A stretch of 64,000 nt of DNA from Fructobacillus fructosus KCTC 3544 (GCF_001438695.1 NZ_JQBH01000006.1:22341-86340), one strand, 5' to 3'. Positions 7,412-17,688 are shown, counted from the first letter of the stretch. A program made the numbers and translations. Notes: generated by a model from the letters alone, not told the origin.

Positions 7412-10400
7412 CTAGTCCAACGTGAGGACAAGATTGGCTGATAGCGAAACAATTCTCCCCGGCAAAACCTGGTAATCCGGGTACTCATCCTGCAGGGCCT
7501 GACGATAGAGATTTAACTGACCACGGTAATTTCGTTGTAAGCGCCGAATGGCCTGCTTTTGTCGGTCGCCGGCACGCTTGGGTACGAAATCAGTTTTGTA
7601 ATCGAAAAGAGTAATTGTTTTCTGACTTTCATCGATAAAATACCCATCGATAATTCCATGAACCAAAATCGGCTGCTCATCCTGCAAATTTGGGTAAACC
7701 TTTTTTGCCGGAATGACCATCGCAAAGGCCGCCTCACGCTTTAGACTCTTTTGGTGGCGTGCAATCGTCTGGGCAAAGTCCGATCGTGTAAAGTCGACAA
7801 TTTGACTCACATTCACGAGCGGTGCGACTTCAGGTGCGATTTTTCCACTGGCCACCAACTGTGCCAACAACTTTTCTAAGTCCGCTTCTTCCAACCACCG
7901 GTTAAAGTCCAAGAGCTGCATCATCAAGTGCGTGGCCGTTCCAACCGCCGTTGGTGATGGTTTGACTTTGCCATCCGACATGAAGGAAGGCAGTGGCAGC
8001 TCCTGCTTCAACAAGTTCTGGCTTGGTTTCGTTTCAGCGCCTTTTTCGTCAGCAAGTCCTTTGGCTACAGCATCGTCTGCGGACACGGCCCGCCCCTCTT
8101 CATCCAGATAAAGATCGGTTAAGTAAGGACGGTCGGGATCTTCAAAGAGCTGCTTAATTTCTGATACCGATTGGTAAGCGGCCGTCTGGGTCGCCTGCTC
8201 GTATGGATAATGGTAACTTAATTTTTCAACCAGGAGCACCTGGTCAATGGCCTGTCCAGCGGCCGATTCATGCGGCTCTTCTTGTCGCTTCACTTGAGCC
8301 GCAGGGCTTACTAAGTCATTCTTATTCGGCAACGTTTCTTCCAGCACATAGCGGACTTGGACTTGGCCTTTTCGATTCGTCTCTGCTCCTAGCCACTGAC
8401 GCTCGCGACTTTTGTCCGCTAAGAACAGGGCATCCAAATCGGCATTCTCTAAGCGGGCAAAGGATTGCAAGGTCCAGTCAAGGTAGGACTGGGCGGCCAA
8501 CCGGTCGGCTGCCGGCAGAAATTGGTCGGTCGATTGTAGCGCGTTTTGATACAATCTTTGCTCTCTCGTTACTTTATCCTGCAAGGGATCGATTCGGCCA
8601 ATCAGATAGAGCTGTTGCTTAGCACGGGTCAGAGCCACGTAGTACAACCGCATTTCTTCTGACCAGGCCTGCTTTTTCAAGGCCTGCTTTACGGCATACT
8701 TACCGATCGTTGGTAGTTTAACCTGGGCGTTTTCTTCCAGGTAGTTCAGACCAATTCCCGCATCCTTATGCAGGATAAAATCACCCGAACTGTCCATTTT
8801 ATTAAAGGGCTTATCCAAATCCGGCAGTAAGACAATTGGAAATTCCAAGCCCTTGGACTTGTGAATGGTCATCAAGGATACCGCCGATTTCGATGATTCC
8901 TGCGCCACTTCGCCAACGTCGCCACCAGAATTCTGCACTTCCTCGATGTAGCGCGTAAAAGCGAATAATCCAGATTGCCCATTTTCTTGAAAAGACGCCG
9001 CTCGCTGGTACAGGGCGTGGAGGTTTGCTTGTCGCTGGGGACCACCGGGTAGTCCCGCGACGTAATCGAGCCAGCCCGTGTCTTGATAAATCGCCCAGAT
9101 AAGGCCAACCAAATCATTTTGGCGAGCAAAAACCCGCCAGTTTGCCAATTGTTCTAAGACTTTAGCAGCTCTGCTTTTCTCCTTGGCGACCGCTTGGAGT
9201 GCGCTGTAAAAATCGTGACGTTCGTCGGCCAGACGAATCTCGGCGAGTTCGTTTTCTTTAAAGCCGAAAATGGGCGAACGAAGTACTGCTGCCAAGGGAA
9301 TGTCCTGATGAGGATTGTCAATCACGCGTAAGAGATCCAGCACCAAATACACTTCCATCGTCTGGTAATAGTTACCGACGGATTCGGATTGAACGGGAAT
9401 GCCAGCCTCCTTGGCTAATCGAAGCAAATCTGGATAAGTCGTTTTCGAACGGGTCAAAATTGCAATGTCACCGTAATTAACGGGACGCATCACGCCCTGT
9501 TTTTGATCGTAGACCTGCCCCTCACGCACCAAGTTCTGCACCCGCTGCAAGAGATAGGTCAACGTCTTTTCACGGGTATCGCGGTCGTCCTCTTCGGATT
9601 CATCCTCTTCATCATTGGCCGCTTCAGATCGTTTCACCTTTGGTAGTGCCAATAAATCGAGGTTGAAAATGGCCGGCACCTCTTCTGGAAAGGCCGCCTT
9701 GGCAACTAACTTAGCCGACCCTTGGTAGGCCACATCCCCCAACTCCTCATCCATAATCTGAGTGAAGATCTGGTTGATGACCTCGGTCACGTTATTTTCG
9801 GAACGAAAGTTATCAGCCAACTCAATTCGTTCGTCCTCGTTATCGACTTTGGCAAAGGCTTCGTACTTACCAGCGAAAAGCTGTGGTGCCGCTTGCCGGA
9901 AACCGTAAATGGACTGCTTAATATCGCCGACCATGTACATGTTCTGGCCGTTCGACATGTCCTTTAAGAAGGCTTCCTGCAGGCGGTTAACATCCTGGTA
10001 TTCGTCCACCATAACTTCGGCAAACTGCGACTGCACGAGCCGCTGAATGTCCTTGTCCTGCAAAATCTGACGAGCCAGCACGACCAAATCTGAAAAATGG
10101 AGGACGTTTTCAGCCGTCTTTGCTTCTTTTAATGCCGACAAATAATCCTTGGTTAGCGCGACCAAATCCGTTATGATGCGCTGCCCACGGGCGTTAACCG
10201 TTTGCCACTGTGCTTCGCTGAGACGGAAAAAGCCGTCCGCCATACTTTGCAAAGGGGCCGTCTTACCGGAAAAGTGCCGGTCCTTATAGGCGAGGGCCAA
10301 CTCGAGTTGCGCTGCCTTTTCAGGACCATTTTCGTCCTTTTCCAACATCTTTGCGGTGTACCTGCTAGGAAATTTGTCTGTGAAGTCCTGCTGGATTGCC

Positions 10401-11242
10401 GCTCGTAAATCCTCATAAGGGGCGTCATTGTCCAACAAAGTCAACAAGTTCTTCAAATAGGCTTCCCGCTCCAAAAGGGCGGTCGCGGCCTGTTGGAACT
10501 TTTTCTCATCGCCTTCTCCTTCGACAGCGGAAAGCGCTTCCGGTAACTCCGTCAGCGCCCCAACGACGGCTGGCCGAACCTGATCGGTTAAATAGCTTTG
10601 ATAAGCTTGCTGTTGATCGAGGGGCTGATTTTCATCCGCACCCGCCGCAAGGGAGTCCAGCCAGTTATCCTCTTTGGGCCGTGCAGCATCAAAGTCAGCC
10701 AGCTTTAAAATGATGTCTTTCAACTTTTGATCGCGCGAAACGGAAGCAAAGTTGTTAACAGCCGCCATGAGTGCTAAGTGATCAGGATGCTTGTTATCGT
10801 ATAGTTCGTCAAAAAGCGAATCTAAAACCTGCTGTTTAAAGAGCGTCACCTCGGCGTTATCGGCAACCAAGCGAAAGGCCGGATCCAAATCAATCGTATA
10901 GTAATAGGATTCGATGAGCTTCAAAGCAAACCCATCAATGGTGGTCACCGCTGCCGTGGGCAACAAAGCCAACTGTTCCTGCAGGTAGGCACGCATCGCT
11001 GCGTCATCCGTATCCTGTAAACGGGTGGTCAGCGCCTTTTCCAACCGTTCCTTCATTTCACCAGCCGCTGCCCTGGTAAAAGTCACGATAAGAAACTGGT
11101 CAACGGCAGTCCCAGCCATAATCCGCTGAATCAGCCGTTCAATTAGGACAGTCGTCTTTCCCGAACCTGCCGAAGCAGAAACCAGAATATTATGTCCCTG
11201 ATGTATGATGGCTTTCTTCTGATTGTCTGTAAATTCAGGCAT
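7412..11242 (-). CDS. addA: ATP-dependent helicase/nuclease subunit A (AddA/RexA)
   Basis: This is the 3'-5' helicase and nuclease subunit of the double-strand-break resection complex, which loads RecA after Chi recognition. The 1276 residues fit the family. Walker A lies near the N-terminus (SASAGSGKTTVLIERL), and UvrD motifs include QDVNRLQEAFL, VGDIKQSIYGFRQA, LMTIHKSKGLEFPIVLLPDL and YVALTRAKQQL. The C-terminal PD-(D/E)XK nuclease domain carries LFDYKTDFV. Its start overlaps the end of addB by 8 bp, so the two subunits are probably translationally coupled. Confidence 0.96.
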   Translation of the reverse strand: MPEFTDNQKKAIIHQGHNILVSASAGSGKTTVLIERLIQRIMAGTAVDQFLIVTFTRAAAGEMKERLEKALTTRLQDTDDAAMRAYLQEQLALLPTAAVTTIDGFALKLIESYYYTIDLDPAFRLVADNAEVTLFKQQVLDSLFDELYDNKHPDHLALMAAVNNFASVSRDQKLKDIILKLADFDAARPKEDNWLDSLAAGADENQPLDQQQAYQSYLTDQVRPAVVGALTELPEALSAVEGEGDEKKFQQAATALLEREAYLKNLLTLLDNDAPYEDLRAAIQQDFTDKFPSRYTAKMLEKDENGPEKAAQLELALAYKDRHFSGKTAPLQSMADGFFRLSEAQWQTVNARGQRIITDLVALTKDYLSALKEAKTAENVLHFSDLVVLARQILQDKDIQRLVQSQFAEVMVDEYQDVNRLQEAFLKDMSNGQNMYMVGDIKQSIYGFRQAAPQLFAGKYEAFAKVDNEDERIELADNFRSENNVTEVINQIFTQIMDEELGDVAYQGSAKLVAKAAFPEEVPAIFNLDLLALPKVKRSEAANDEEDESEEDDRDTREKTLTYLLQRVQNLVREGQVYDQKQGVMRPVNYGDIAILTRSKTTYPDLLRLAKEAGIPVQSESVGNYYQTMEVYLVLDLLRVIDNPHQDIPLAAVLRSPIFGFKENELAEIRLADERHDFYSALQAVAKEKSRAAKVLEQLANWRVFARQNDLVGLIWAIYQDTGWLDYVAGLPGGPQRQANLHALYQRAASFQENGQSGLFAFTRYIEEVQNSGGDVGEVAQESSKSAVSLMTIHKSKGLEFPIVLLPDLDKPFNKMDSSGDFILHKDAGIGLNYLEENAQVKLPTIGKYAVKQALKKQAWSEEMRLYYVALTRAKQQLYLIGRIDPLQDKVTREQRLYQNALQSTDQFLPAADRLAAQSYLDWTLQSFARLENADLDALFLADKSRERQWLGAETNRKGQVQVRYVLEETLPNKNDLVSPAAQVKRQEEPHESAAGQAIDQVLLVEKLSYHYPYEQATQTAAYQSVSEIKQLFEDPDRPYLTDLYLDEEGRAVSADDAVAKGLADEKGAETKPSQNLLKQELPLPSFMSDGKVKPSPTAVGTATHLMMQLLDFNRWLEEADLEKLLAQLVASGKIAPEVAPLVNVSQIVDFTRSDFAQTIARHQKSLKREAAFAMVIPAKKVYPNLQDEQPILVHGIIDGYFIDESQKTITLFDYKTDFVPKRAGDRQKQAIRRLQRNYRGQLNLYRQALQDEYPDYQVLPGRIVSLSANLVLTLD

Positions 11243-14200
11243 CGGTCTTTCCTCCCCTTTGCTGTTCTGGTTTCTGCTGCCCCTCGTTGGTCAAACCATC
11301 CGATGGAGCCATCGCTTCGTTTTCTTGCCGGAGTCGTTCCAGAATCTGTTTCTTCCCGCCCGTGTAATCCGGCTCTTGATAGCGGTCCCCTAGGGCCCGG
11401 TCGAAGCGCATCACGTCTTGGTATGGTGAATACTGCAGACTTTGTTGGACCGGCGAAAGAGCGAAATGACCGGTGGCGATTTTGCTAGCCGCCGCTAAGA
11501 TTAACCGCTGATTATGGGCCATCAATAACTCAAGATCGCCCTTGTCAATGGTGTCCGAAGCAGCCGTTAGCTGACCGTCTTTTTTGCGCGCCAAATTGTA
11601 GGCGGTTGACTTATCAGAGGCCTCCAGTCGGTCCAAGTCGTCTAAGTACTCGTCATCAGCCAGGGCCAAGCCGGCTAGCTGTTGCTTTTGAGCAGGCAAC
11701 TGCCCCGCCAAGAGTTCATCAATGGCACCATGGAAATCAGCAAAGTTAATCTTTTGCTGGTTGATGGGGGCAAAGAACGCACCCCCCACTTGTCCGTTTT
11801 CTGCCAAGCCCATTTTTTTGGCGTTTTCGTTAACTGCTTGCCAATAGGTTAACAGTTGCAATTCCAAGCCATTGGCAGCATCACGGTAATCGAACTTCTT
11901 ACCGTTCAATTTATAGTCGACAATCGTTCCAAAGTCACCCGAATCCTCTTGACGATCGAAGCGATCGACTTTTCCACGAAGATGAACGGCAGCTGGCCCA
12001 TGACCAACCATCACCATTGGTAGGTCCGATCCTGGAAAGCCGAAGGGCGCCTCCACACGCGTTGGTCGGGATTGGTTGTTTAGGCGGGCAACGTCACGCA
12101 ATTGTTGCAAGACCTTGACGGCTCGTTCCTTCATGAAGCGCGCCTGACTTTGTCCCTGACCTTCTTCGGTTAATTCTGAAAAGGCCACTTCCGCCGTCAA
12201 GGCATCGAGGCTGGCCTCAACTTGTCGTTCGATACTGCCATCATCCAAATCAGCCAGACGGCCGTTTTGTTGGATGACCTGGTCCACCGCTTTTTCAAAC
12301 AGCGCGTGGTAAACCGTCCCTTCAATTCGAGCATCGATTTCAACCGTTGGCTTCTCCTTCAAGCGAAGGCCATAACGTAAGAAGTACTCATAGGGATTTC
12401 GGTAAAAGGATTCCACTTGTGAAATCGACAAGACGAGCGGTCCATGAAAAAGGCGCTTGGCCATCTCAATGGTCAACCTTTCCGGCTGGTTGGCATAATG
12501 ACGACTGGCCAAGACGCGGTCAGCCTGTTCTTGAAAACCTGCGTCATTAAGCGCTTGTCGAATCTGGGCAAAGCCATCCCCCTCTTGTTCAATTTCTGGT
12601 AACTTCACTAACTGTGACAAAGTCGCTTGAGCAGTACCAGCGTAGCGGGTCGCCAGCTCCGCCTCGTTCTTCGCTGAAGTGGCCACCGGTTCAATCTCCT
12701 GATCAAAGGCATTGGTCAACCTGGTCAGGTATGGAGAGGCTTCGTTCACGTTCCCGTCTTGGTCAAGCAAGGGATAGGAAATGGTCACGCCGTCACTCGC
12801 CGCTTGCAGGGCGTTGTAAAAGACTAGGTTTTCCGTCCCCATTTGCTGCTTTGCCGTTTCTTGCAAGTAGCGTGGTTCCTCTTGTTCAGCCAAAGCAGGT
12901 TGGACAAGTAGCCGGTCCTGGTCAGAAAGCAAGGACTTATTGTTCACTTGCGCCGGCAGCGCGGATCGGGTTGCCCCAATAAAGTACAGCTTTTTGTACT
13001 GCTGACTCTGAACAATCCCCGCTTCCGAAATGGTCAACTGGTCCAATTGGTTGGGAATGCCTGAAAAAGTTCCCCCAGCAAAGCCGGCCTGCAGTCCCTG
13101 CAAGAAAGTTTGTCGAGAAAAAGGCCGTTCGCCGGCAACTTGAACTAATTGGTCCAAAATGTTCACAAATAATTGCCAGACTTCTTCCACCTGTTGTGAC
13201 CTGATTAGTTGATCAGCAACAACCAACTGGTCACGCTGGTTTAACACGGCTTCTGGCAGCCGTCGTTCTTGCAAAAAGTCCATCAACCGGCGGGCAGCTG
13301 CTTCAATATTTTCAGCGCCTTCGAACCGTTCCACCAATTCATCAAGGAGCTGGTGGACAAAGACTTTTAACCGACTGATGTTCTGGTTCACTTGATCATC
13401 TTGACGCTGAGCCGTCGACTCCTCATCAACTGGCAGGTCAAAGAGCACGAAGCCCTTCGAATCATCCTGCCAAAGTCGCTTCGATACCCGGTGACCGTCG
13501 AGGTAATTTTCCAACTGTGCCACCATCTCAAAATAGGGTTCATCGTCCATCAGCTGGCCGTTAACTACCGGCCGCAGGTAGCCGGTTTTCAAGATGGTCA
13601 AAATCTTATCTTTCTGATAGAGCCTACCTGGATTGTCTAACAGTGTGGTCGTTAGTTCGACGAGGGGATGGTTCCCCATCTTCACGTCGTTATCCAAAAA
13701 GTAAGCGAGGTCAAAGTCCGCCATCACGGCTGGCAAATGCTGACTGTAAGGCCCCAAATCCCGGGCCAAAACCAAAATGTCACGCAGGTGCAATCCCGGA
13801 TTTAACCGTAAATCTTCCCGAATTCGACGTGCGACTTCTTCCAGTTCGGTTACGACGTTCGCCGCAACAAAGGCCTTTAACTGGGTGTTCCGCTGCTCAT
13901 CGGGATTGGCTTCATAGGGCTGGTAAGCGCCTAATTTTTCCCAGGCACGCAGCAAATGCGTCCGGGTGTTCTGCTGCACGCTTGCGTCCCCTTCATCCAG
14001 AACAGTAATTTGAAGCTCTTTTTTGCTGCCTTGTGCGAGCTTTTGAATCGTCCGGGCGGTTTCCAATGGCTTTTCATAGACGGAACCCGCACTCAGACTT
14101 TTTAACGAATCCTGAGCATCTACATCCCCCAGCAAAGCTACATGCACTTCGGCTTTGTCCACCAACAACTTCACCACCGACCACTCGGCCGCCGTAAAAC

Positions 14201-14864
14201 CGGTGAAACCGTCAAAGTAGAAAACCGCGTCGGACAAATCAGCGTCAGCCATTTGGGCCACAAAATATGGCAGTACTTCCTGAGCCAACAGATATTGCCC
14301 ATTGATGCGACTGTTAAAGTCATCGGCCACAACCGACAAATCGCGCAACTTCTGCTGCAAGGCGTTGGCCGTGAGTGCCTGCTGCTCCGAGGACGTGTCC
14401 AGTTGATTTACGATATTCAACAGGTCTTCGGGTGTTACCCTGGATGCCCTCAGTTCCGTTAGCTGAGCCACTAATTTTTCGACAAAGCCCTTCTTAGCTG
14501 CCATCCGGGCAAAAATCGGTAAGGATGCCTTCTCTTCTGCTAAAATTTCTGAAATCATGACAAAAAGCCCAGCCGCCCCAATGATTGGTGGTTGGGTCAA
14601 GCCCTCGTCTTCTAGCAGACGCCAAGCCAAACGCGACAACGAATAAACCTGAACCTGCGATTGGGCATAGGAAGCTGTCTTCGCTAAGCCATTCTCTCTG
14701 GCCAACCGTGACAACACATCCACTTCACCGTCAAACTTGACGTGGTTGGGAACAAGATAAAAAATTCGACGTTTTTCGCCTTTTTGTATTGATTTTTTAA
14801 TCTCCTTAACAAAGTGGGCCCGGCTGTCCACTTGCCCAGGTGCGATGTTGATAGTCACGGTCAT
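11235..14864 (-). CDS. rexB: ATP-dependent helicase/nuclease subunit B, RexB type
   Basis: This is the partner of AddA: an inactivated helicase plus nuclease that processes DNA ends. The 1209 residues match RexB/AddB. The C-terminal nuclease domain shows IVDYKLNGKKF and LELQLLTYW. I find no cysteine anywhere in the protein. The positions where AddB carries the four Fe-S cysteines read RNPYEYF (N replacing C) and YSPYQDVMRFD, so the iron-sulfur staple is absent. No Walker A motif is seen at the N-terminus, which fits a RexB form rather than Bacillus AddB. It is the first gene of rexB-addA. Confidence 0.93.
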   Translation of the reverse strand: MTVTINIAPGQVDSRAHFVKEIKKSIQKGEKRRIFYLVPNHVKFDGEVDVLSRLARENGLAKTASYAQSQVQVYSLSRLAWRLLEDEGLTQPPIIGAAGLFVMISEILAEEKASLPIFARMAAKKGFVEKLVAQLTELRASRVTPEDLLNIVNQLDTSSEQQALTANALQQKLRDLSVVADDFNSRINGQYLLAQEVLPYFVAQMADADLSDAVFYFDGFTGFTAAEWSVVKLLVDKAEVHVALLGDVDAQDSLKSLSAGSVYEKPLETARTIQKLAQGSKKELQITVLDEGDASVQQNTRTHLLRAWEKLGAYQPYEANPDEQRNTQLKAFVAANVVTELEEVARRIREDLRLNPGLHLRDILVLARDLGPYSQHLPAVMADFDLAYFLDNDVKMGNHPLVELTTTLLDNPGRLYQKDKILTILKTGYLRPVVNGQLMDDEPYFEMVAQLENYLDGHRVSKRLWQDDSKGFVLFDLPVDEESTAQRQDDQVNQNISRLKVFVHQLLDELVERFEGAENIEAAARRLMDFLQERRLPEAVLNQRDQLVVADQLIRSQQVEEVWQLFVNILDQLVQVAGERPFSRQTFLQGLQAGFAGGTFSGIPNQLDQLTISEAGIVQSQQYKKLYFIGATRSALPAQVNNKSLLSDQDRLLVQPALAEQEEPRYLQETAKQQMGTENLVFYNALQAASDGVTISYPLLDQDGNVNEASPYLTRLTNAFDQEIEPVATSAKNEAELATRYAGTAQATLSQLVKLPEIEQEGDGFAQIRQALNDAGFQEQADRVLASRHYANQPERLTIEMAKRLFHGPLVLSISQVESFYRNPYEYFLRYGLRLKEKPTVEIDARIEGTVYHALFEKAVDQVIQQNGRLADLDDGSIERQVEASLDALTAEVAFSELTEEGQGQSQARFMKERAVKVLQQLRDVARLNNQSRPTRVEAPFGFPGSDLPMVMVGHGPAAVHLRGKVDRFDRQEDSGDFGTIVDYKLNGKKFDYRDAANGLELQLLTYWQAVNENAKKMGLAENGQVGGAFFAPINQQKINFADFHGAIDELLAGQLPAQKQQLAGLALADDEYLDDLDRLEASDKSTAYNLARKKDGQLTAASDTIDKGDLELLMAHNQRLILAAASKIATGHFALSPVQQSLQYSPYQDVMRFDRALGDRYQEPDYTGGKKQILERLRQENEAMAPSDGLTNEGQQKPEQQRGGKTDA

Positions 14865-14947
14865 GTTATCACCCTTTACCTGCTTACTCTTGTCTAGTTA
14901 GTTTCATTGTGGCGAATTTATAATTGAAGTGCAAGACTTTTAATCAA

Positions 14948-14977
14948 TAAAAAAAGCCCGGTCATTAACCGGGCTTT
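14948..14977 (-). terminator. Terminator after the DUF402 gene
   Basis: Arms AAAGCCCGGT (14953-14962) and ACCGGGCTTT (14968-14977) enclose a CATTA loop and are followed on the minus strand by a T-run. Confidence 0.9.
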
Positions 14978-14985
14978 CGATTTGG

Positions 14986-15555
14986 TCAACGACGATCATT
15001 CAACCGCTGTTGCATCAAGTATTGGTAACGGGAATACCAAACATCCACATATCCTTTTGAAAAAGGCCCCTTTTCATGGTCAATCCAATCGACCAAAATT
15101 TTAACGTGGGCCTTCAAGATTTGGTCTACCTCTTTAGGGTAGTGCCATTTCTTACTGTGGGTCGCGTATTCATCCGCGTCCAGCAGGTGCTTCTCGCCGT
15201 CTGGAAAGACTTTGACGTCCAAGTCATAATCAATGTACTTGAGCGCCTCTTTATCTAATGTGTAGGGAGAAGCCAGATTGCAGTAGTAGGAAACCCCGTT
15301 ATCGCGAATCATCGCAATAATATTAAACCAGTACTTTTTATGAAAGTACACAATGGCCGGTTCGCGGGTCACCCAACGCCGGCCGTTATCTTCTGTCACC
15401 AAAGTATGGTCATTTAATCCAATGATGGCATTCTCACTGGTCTTTAACACCATGGTGTCACGCCATGTCCGATGCAACGAGCCGTCATGCTTGTAGCTTT
15501 TGATCGTGATGACATCCCCTTCGCGTGGCCCGCGACTCGGTTTATCAACAATCAT
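14986..15555 (-). CDS. DUF402 nucleoside tri-/diphosphate phosphatase (Ntdp)
   Basis: This 189-residue protein belongs to the DUF402 family, whose Staphylococcus member hydrolyses NTPs and NDPs and is named nucleoside tri/diphosphatase. Recognisable stretches are [40 protein letters not shown], the acidic metal-binding [15 protein letters not shown] and [10 protein letters not shown]. The start ATG at 15555 has only a weak purine-rich RBS, but the conserved domain begins within a few residues of it. It is transcribed alone, with its own terminator and a 146-bp gap to recX. Confidence 0.9.
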   Translation of the reverse strand: MIVDKPSRGPREGDVITIKSYKHDGSLHRTWRDTMVLKTSENAIIGLNDHTLVTEDNGRRWVTREPAIVYFHKKYWFNIIAMIRDNGVSYYCNLASPYTLDKEALKYIDYDLDVKVFPDGEKHLLDADEYATHSKKWHYPKEVDQILKAHVKILVDWIDHEKGPFSKGYVDVWYSRYQYLMQQRLNDRR

Positions 15556-15702
15556 GCTCGTCCCACTTTTCTGACAAAAAATTCCTTTTCGATTATATCA
15601 TATTTTAAAAATATTTCGATTAAAGTTTATGAAAGTCGCTCCGACTCGCTAGTCAACGGTGAACCATGGATTAGGCTGATGATGCGCTAAGATTGATGAA
15701 GG

Positions 15703-16500
15703 CTAGTCTTCAAACGCCATGTTTTCTAACACTTCCTCGATTGTTTCACCCGAAAAACCCTTACTATATAACTTGGCTTTCACCTTGTAGTAACGTTCCT
15801 TGGCCGTACCAGTCCGCTGACGGCGCAGGACTTTTTCAGCTTCACGGCTGGCGTTGGCTCGTTCATCCTCGTCATCTTGGGATAGGTCAATCTGATGAAT
15901 GGCCTGGCTGGCAATGTCAAAAGAAAAGCCCTTTTGCACGAGCGCCTGGGCGGTTTTTTGTTGCCGAATGCGGTTCGAATCCCGTTTATGACTCTTTGCT
16001 ATTTTTTCCGCCATTTTAACCGCAACGGTCAACTGATCTTCCTCGGCGTAGTTGAGCAAGGCTTCTTCGATTAACGCATCCGCTACCCCAGCCCGCTTTA
16101 ACTCCATGGCGATAACACGGGGCCCTTTTGGCGAAAAAAGCTGCTTTGTGTTCACGTAGGCCTTGGCATAAGTTCCGTCGTCTAAGAGCTGCTGATCGAC
16201 GAGGTAGGCAATCACTTGATTAATGACCGTTTCTTTGATGTCCTTGCTCTTCAGACGTTCGGCCACCTGCTTTTTGGTTCGCAACGCTGGTGATAGATAG
16301 TTGAGCGCGACTTTTAACCCTTGATCCACTAAATCCGCCGCCTTGATACGCTCAACTTCTTCTTGGCTCAGTTCCCGCCCCTTCATCAGGCCAAACTTCG
16401 CCAAGACGTTTTCCGAAATACCAAAGGCAAAACGACCATCTAATTCGAGATTGTAACGACCGGCTCTTTTTTGAGTCGAAATTTTCGTAATTTTTGCCAT
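15703..16500 (-). CDS. recX: Regulatory protein RecX
   Basis: This modulates RecA filaments. The start is set at ATG 16500 (MAKITKISTQKRAGRYNLEL), which matches the family N-terminus; a TTG nine codons upstream has no RBS. The 265 residues form the usual tandem three-helix repeats. The segments LSPALRTKKQVAERL, YVNTKQLFSPKGPRVIAMEL and KGFSFDIASQAIHQI mark successive modules. It is divergent from the peroxidase gene across about 170 bp and is transcribed alone. Confidence 0.92.
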   Translation of the reverse strand: MAKITKISTQKRAGRYNLELDGRFAFGISENVLAKFGLMKGRELSQEEVERIKAADLVDQGLKVALNYLSPALRTKKQVAERLKSKDIKETVINQVIAYLVDQQLLDDGTYAKAYVNTKQLFSPKGPRVIAMELKRAGVADALIEEALLNYAEEDQLTVAVKMAEKIAKSHKRDSNRIRQQKTAQALVQKGFSFDIASQAIHQIDLSQDDEDERANASREAEKVLRRQRTGTAKERYYKVKAKLYSKGFSGETIEEVLENMAFED

Positions 16501-16579
16501 GCCTTTATTGTAGCGGAGTGGGGCCAAAAGGAAAAGTCACACACTATCCGTTCATTCTAAATTGTTGCATTAAATTAGA

Positions 16580-16634
16580 CTAATTAACAATGACTCTAAT
16601 TAACCAATATCGTTCTCTAAAAATACGCTATAAT
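16580..16634 (+). promoter_or_regulatory. Upstream region of the peroxidase: TATAAT -10 and a duplicated CTAATTAAC
   Basis: A perfect TATAAT lies at 16629-16634, 37 bp before the ATG. A good -35 at the usual spacing is not obvious. Two identical 9-mers CTAATTAAC (16580-16588 and 16596-16604) lie just upstream with 16-bp periodicity and could be activator or repressor contacts. Confidence 0.45.
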
Positions 16635-16670
16635 ACCATTATTAATCAAAATGAAGTGAGGAACTACACC

Positions 16671-17629
16671 ATGCCCATCAATCCAGCAGTCGCTCAAGAT
16701 GTCTGGAAAGATATTGGACAAAGCGTCCAATTTACTGTCTTGAAATTCAAAGATTTGCCCGCCGAAGAATTAAAGGAAGTATTTGAAGCCTTCGCTGATC
16801 GTTCTCAAGCCATCATCCGCTCGTTGCGGATTCGCGATGGTCAAAACGATGGCACCCCCTCCCAATTGAAAGTTGCCATTGGCGTTTCTAACCATGCTTG
16901 GGATATCTTGTTCCCGAACACGACGAAGCCAAAGGAATTGGAGACCTACGAGACTTTGAAAGGGCCAAACTATGAGATGCCGGCAACCGAAGGCGACCTT
17001 TTCTTCCACATTCGCGCCAACAACCAGGCAATCGTCGTCGAATGCCAAACGCAATTCATGAAGTTCTTGAAGGAATACACCGAGGTTTTGGATTCGACCC
17101 AAGGTTTCCGTTACTTCGAGGGACGGGCCATTATCGGCTTTATCGATGGAACAGAAGCACCGGCCGCTGAAGATGCCGACCGTACGCCATCATTGGTGAC
17201 GAAGACCCTGATTATGAAAACGGTTCTTACGCCTTTGCACAGAAGTGGCGTCACGACATGGACTTCTGGAACAAGATGAAGACTGAACACCAAGAAAAAG
17301 CCGTTGGACGTGAGAAGTTCACCGACTTGGAATTGGAAGACGAAGACAAGTATCAAAACGCCCACAACGTGGCCTCCCAATACGATGAAAACGGCGAAGA
17401 ACAAAAGATTATTCGCATGAACGTTCCCTACTCTGACCCTGCCACTGGTGTTACGGGAACCTACTTCATGGGGTATTCCCGCTACTGGCACGTGACGAAG
17501 GGCATGCTGATCAACATGCTGGACCAATCGGACTTTTTGTTGACTTTTTCAGACATTTTAACTGGTCAACTCTTCTTCATCCCATCACGCGAAACACTCG
17601 CACAAATCGCAGATGGCGAGTTTAACTAA
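16671..17629 (+). pseudogene. Dyp-type peroxidase, interrupted by a one-base frameshift
   Basis: This is a haem peroxidase of the dye-decolourising family, broken in this sequence. The first part (ATG 16671, AGTGAGGA upstream) reads normally through GDLFFHIRANN and the signature GFIDGTEAP. It then leaves frame near 17181-17183, ending in a spurious stop at 17279. The +2 frame continues the family sequence (YAIIGDEDPDYENGSYAFAQ, then KWRHDMDFW) to a stop at 17629. Restoring one base in GACCG(N)TAC gives 320 codons, the normal family length of about 319 residues. The two halves show no other damage, so the lesion is either recent or a sequencing error. The product normally uses H2O2 in the cytosol. 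Confidence 0.85.
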
Positions 17630-17650
17630 AGTCAATTCAAACCATTCAAA

Positions 17651-17688
17651 AACCGTTCTCCGAAACTTACTCTGGAGAACGGCTTTTT
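17651..17688. terminator. Bidirectional terminator between the peroxidase and adhP
   Basis: Arms CCGTTCTCC (17653-17661) and GGAGAACGG (17674-17682) are followed by a T-run on the plus strand and preceded by A-residues that serve the minus strand. Confidence 0.85.

Noticed and set aside
8203-8622. 139-codon plus-strand ORF inside addA
   Set aside because: Shadow frame of a clear helicase-nuclease gene.
13643-14008. 121-codon plus-strand ORF inside rexB
   Set aside because: Arg/Pro-rich shadow frame with no RBS.
17111-17527. 138-codon minus-strand ORF opposite the peroxidase
   Set aside because: Its open frame is the complement of the conserved peroxidase sequence and has no RBS.
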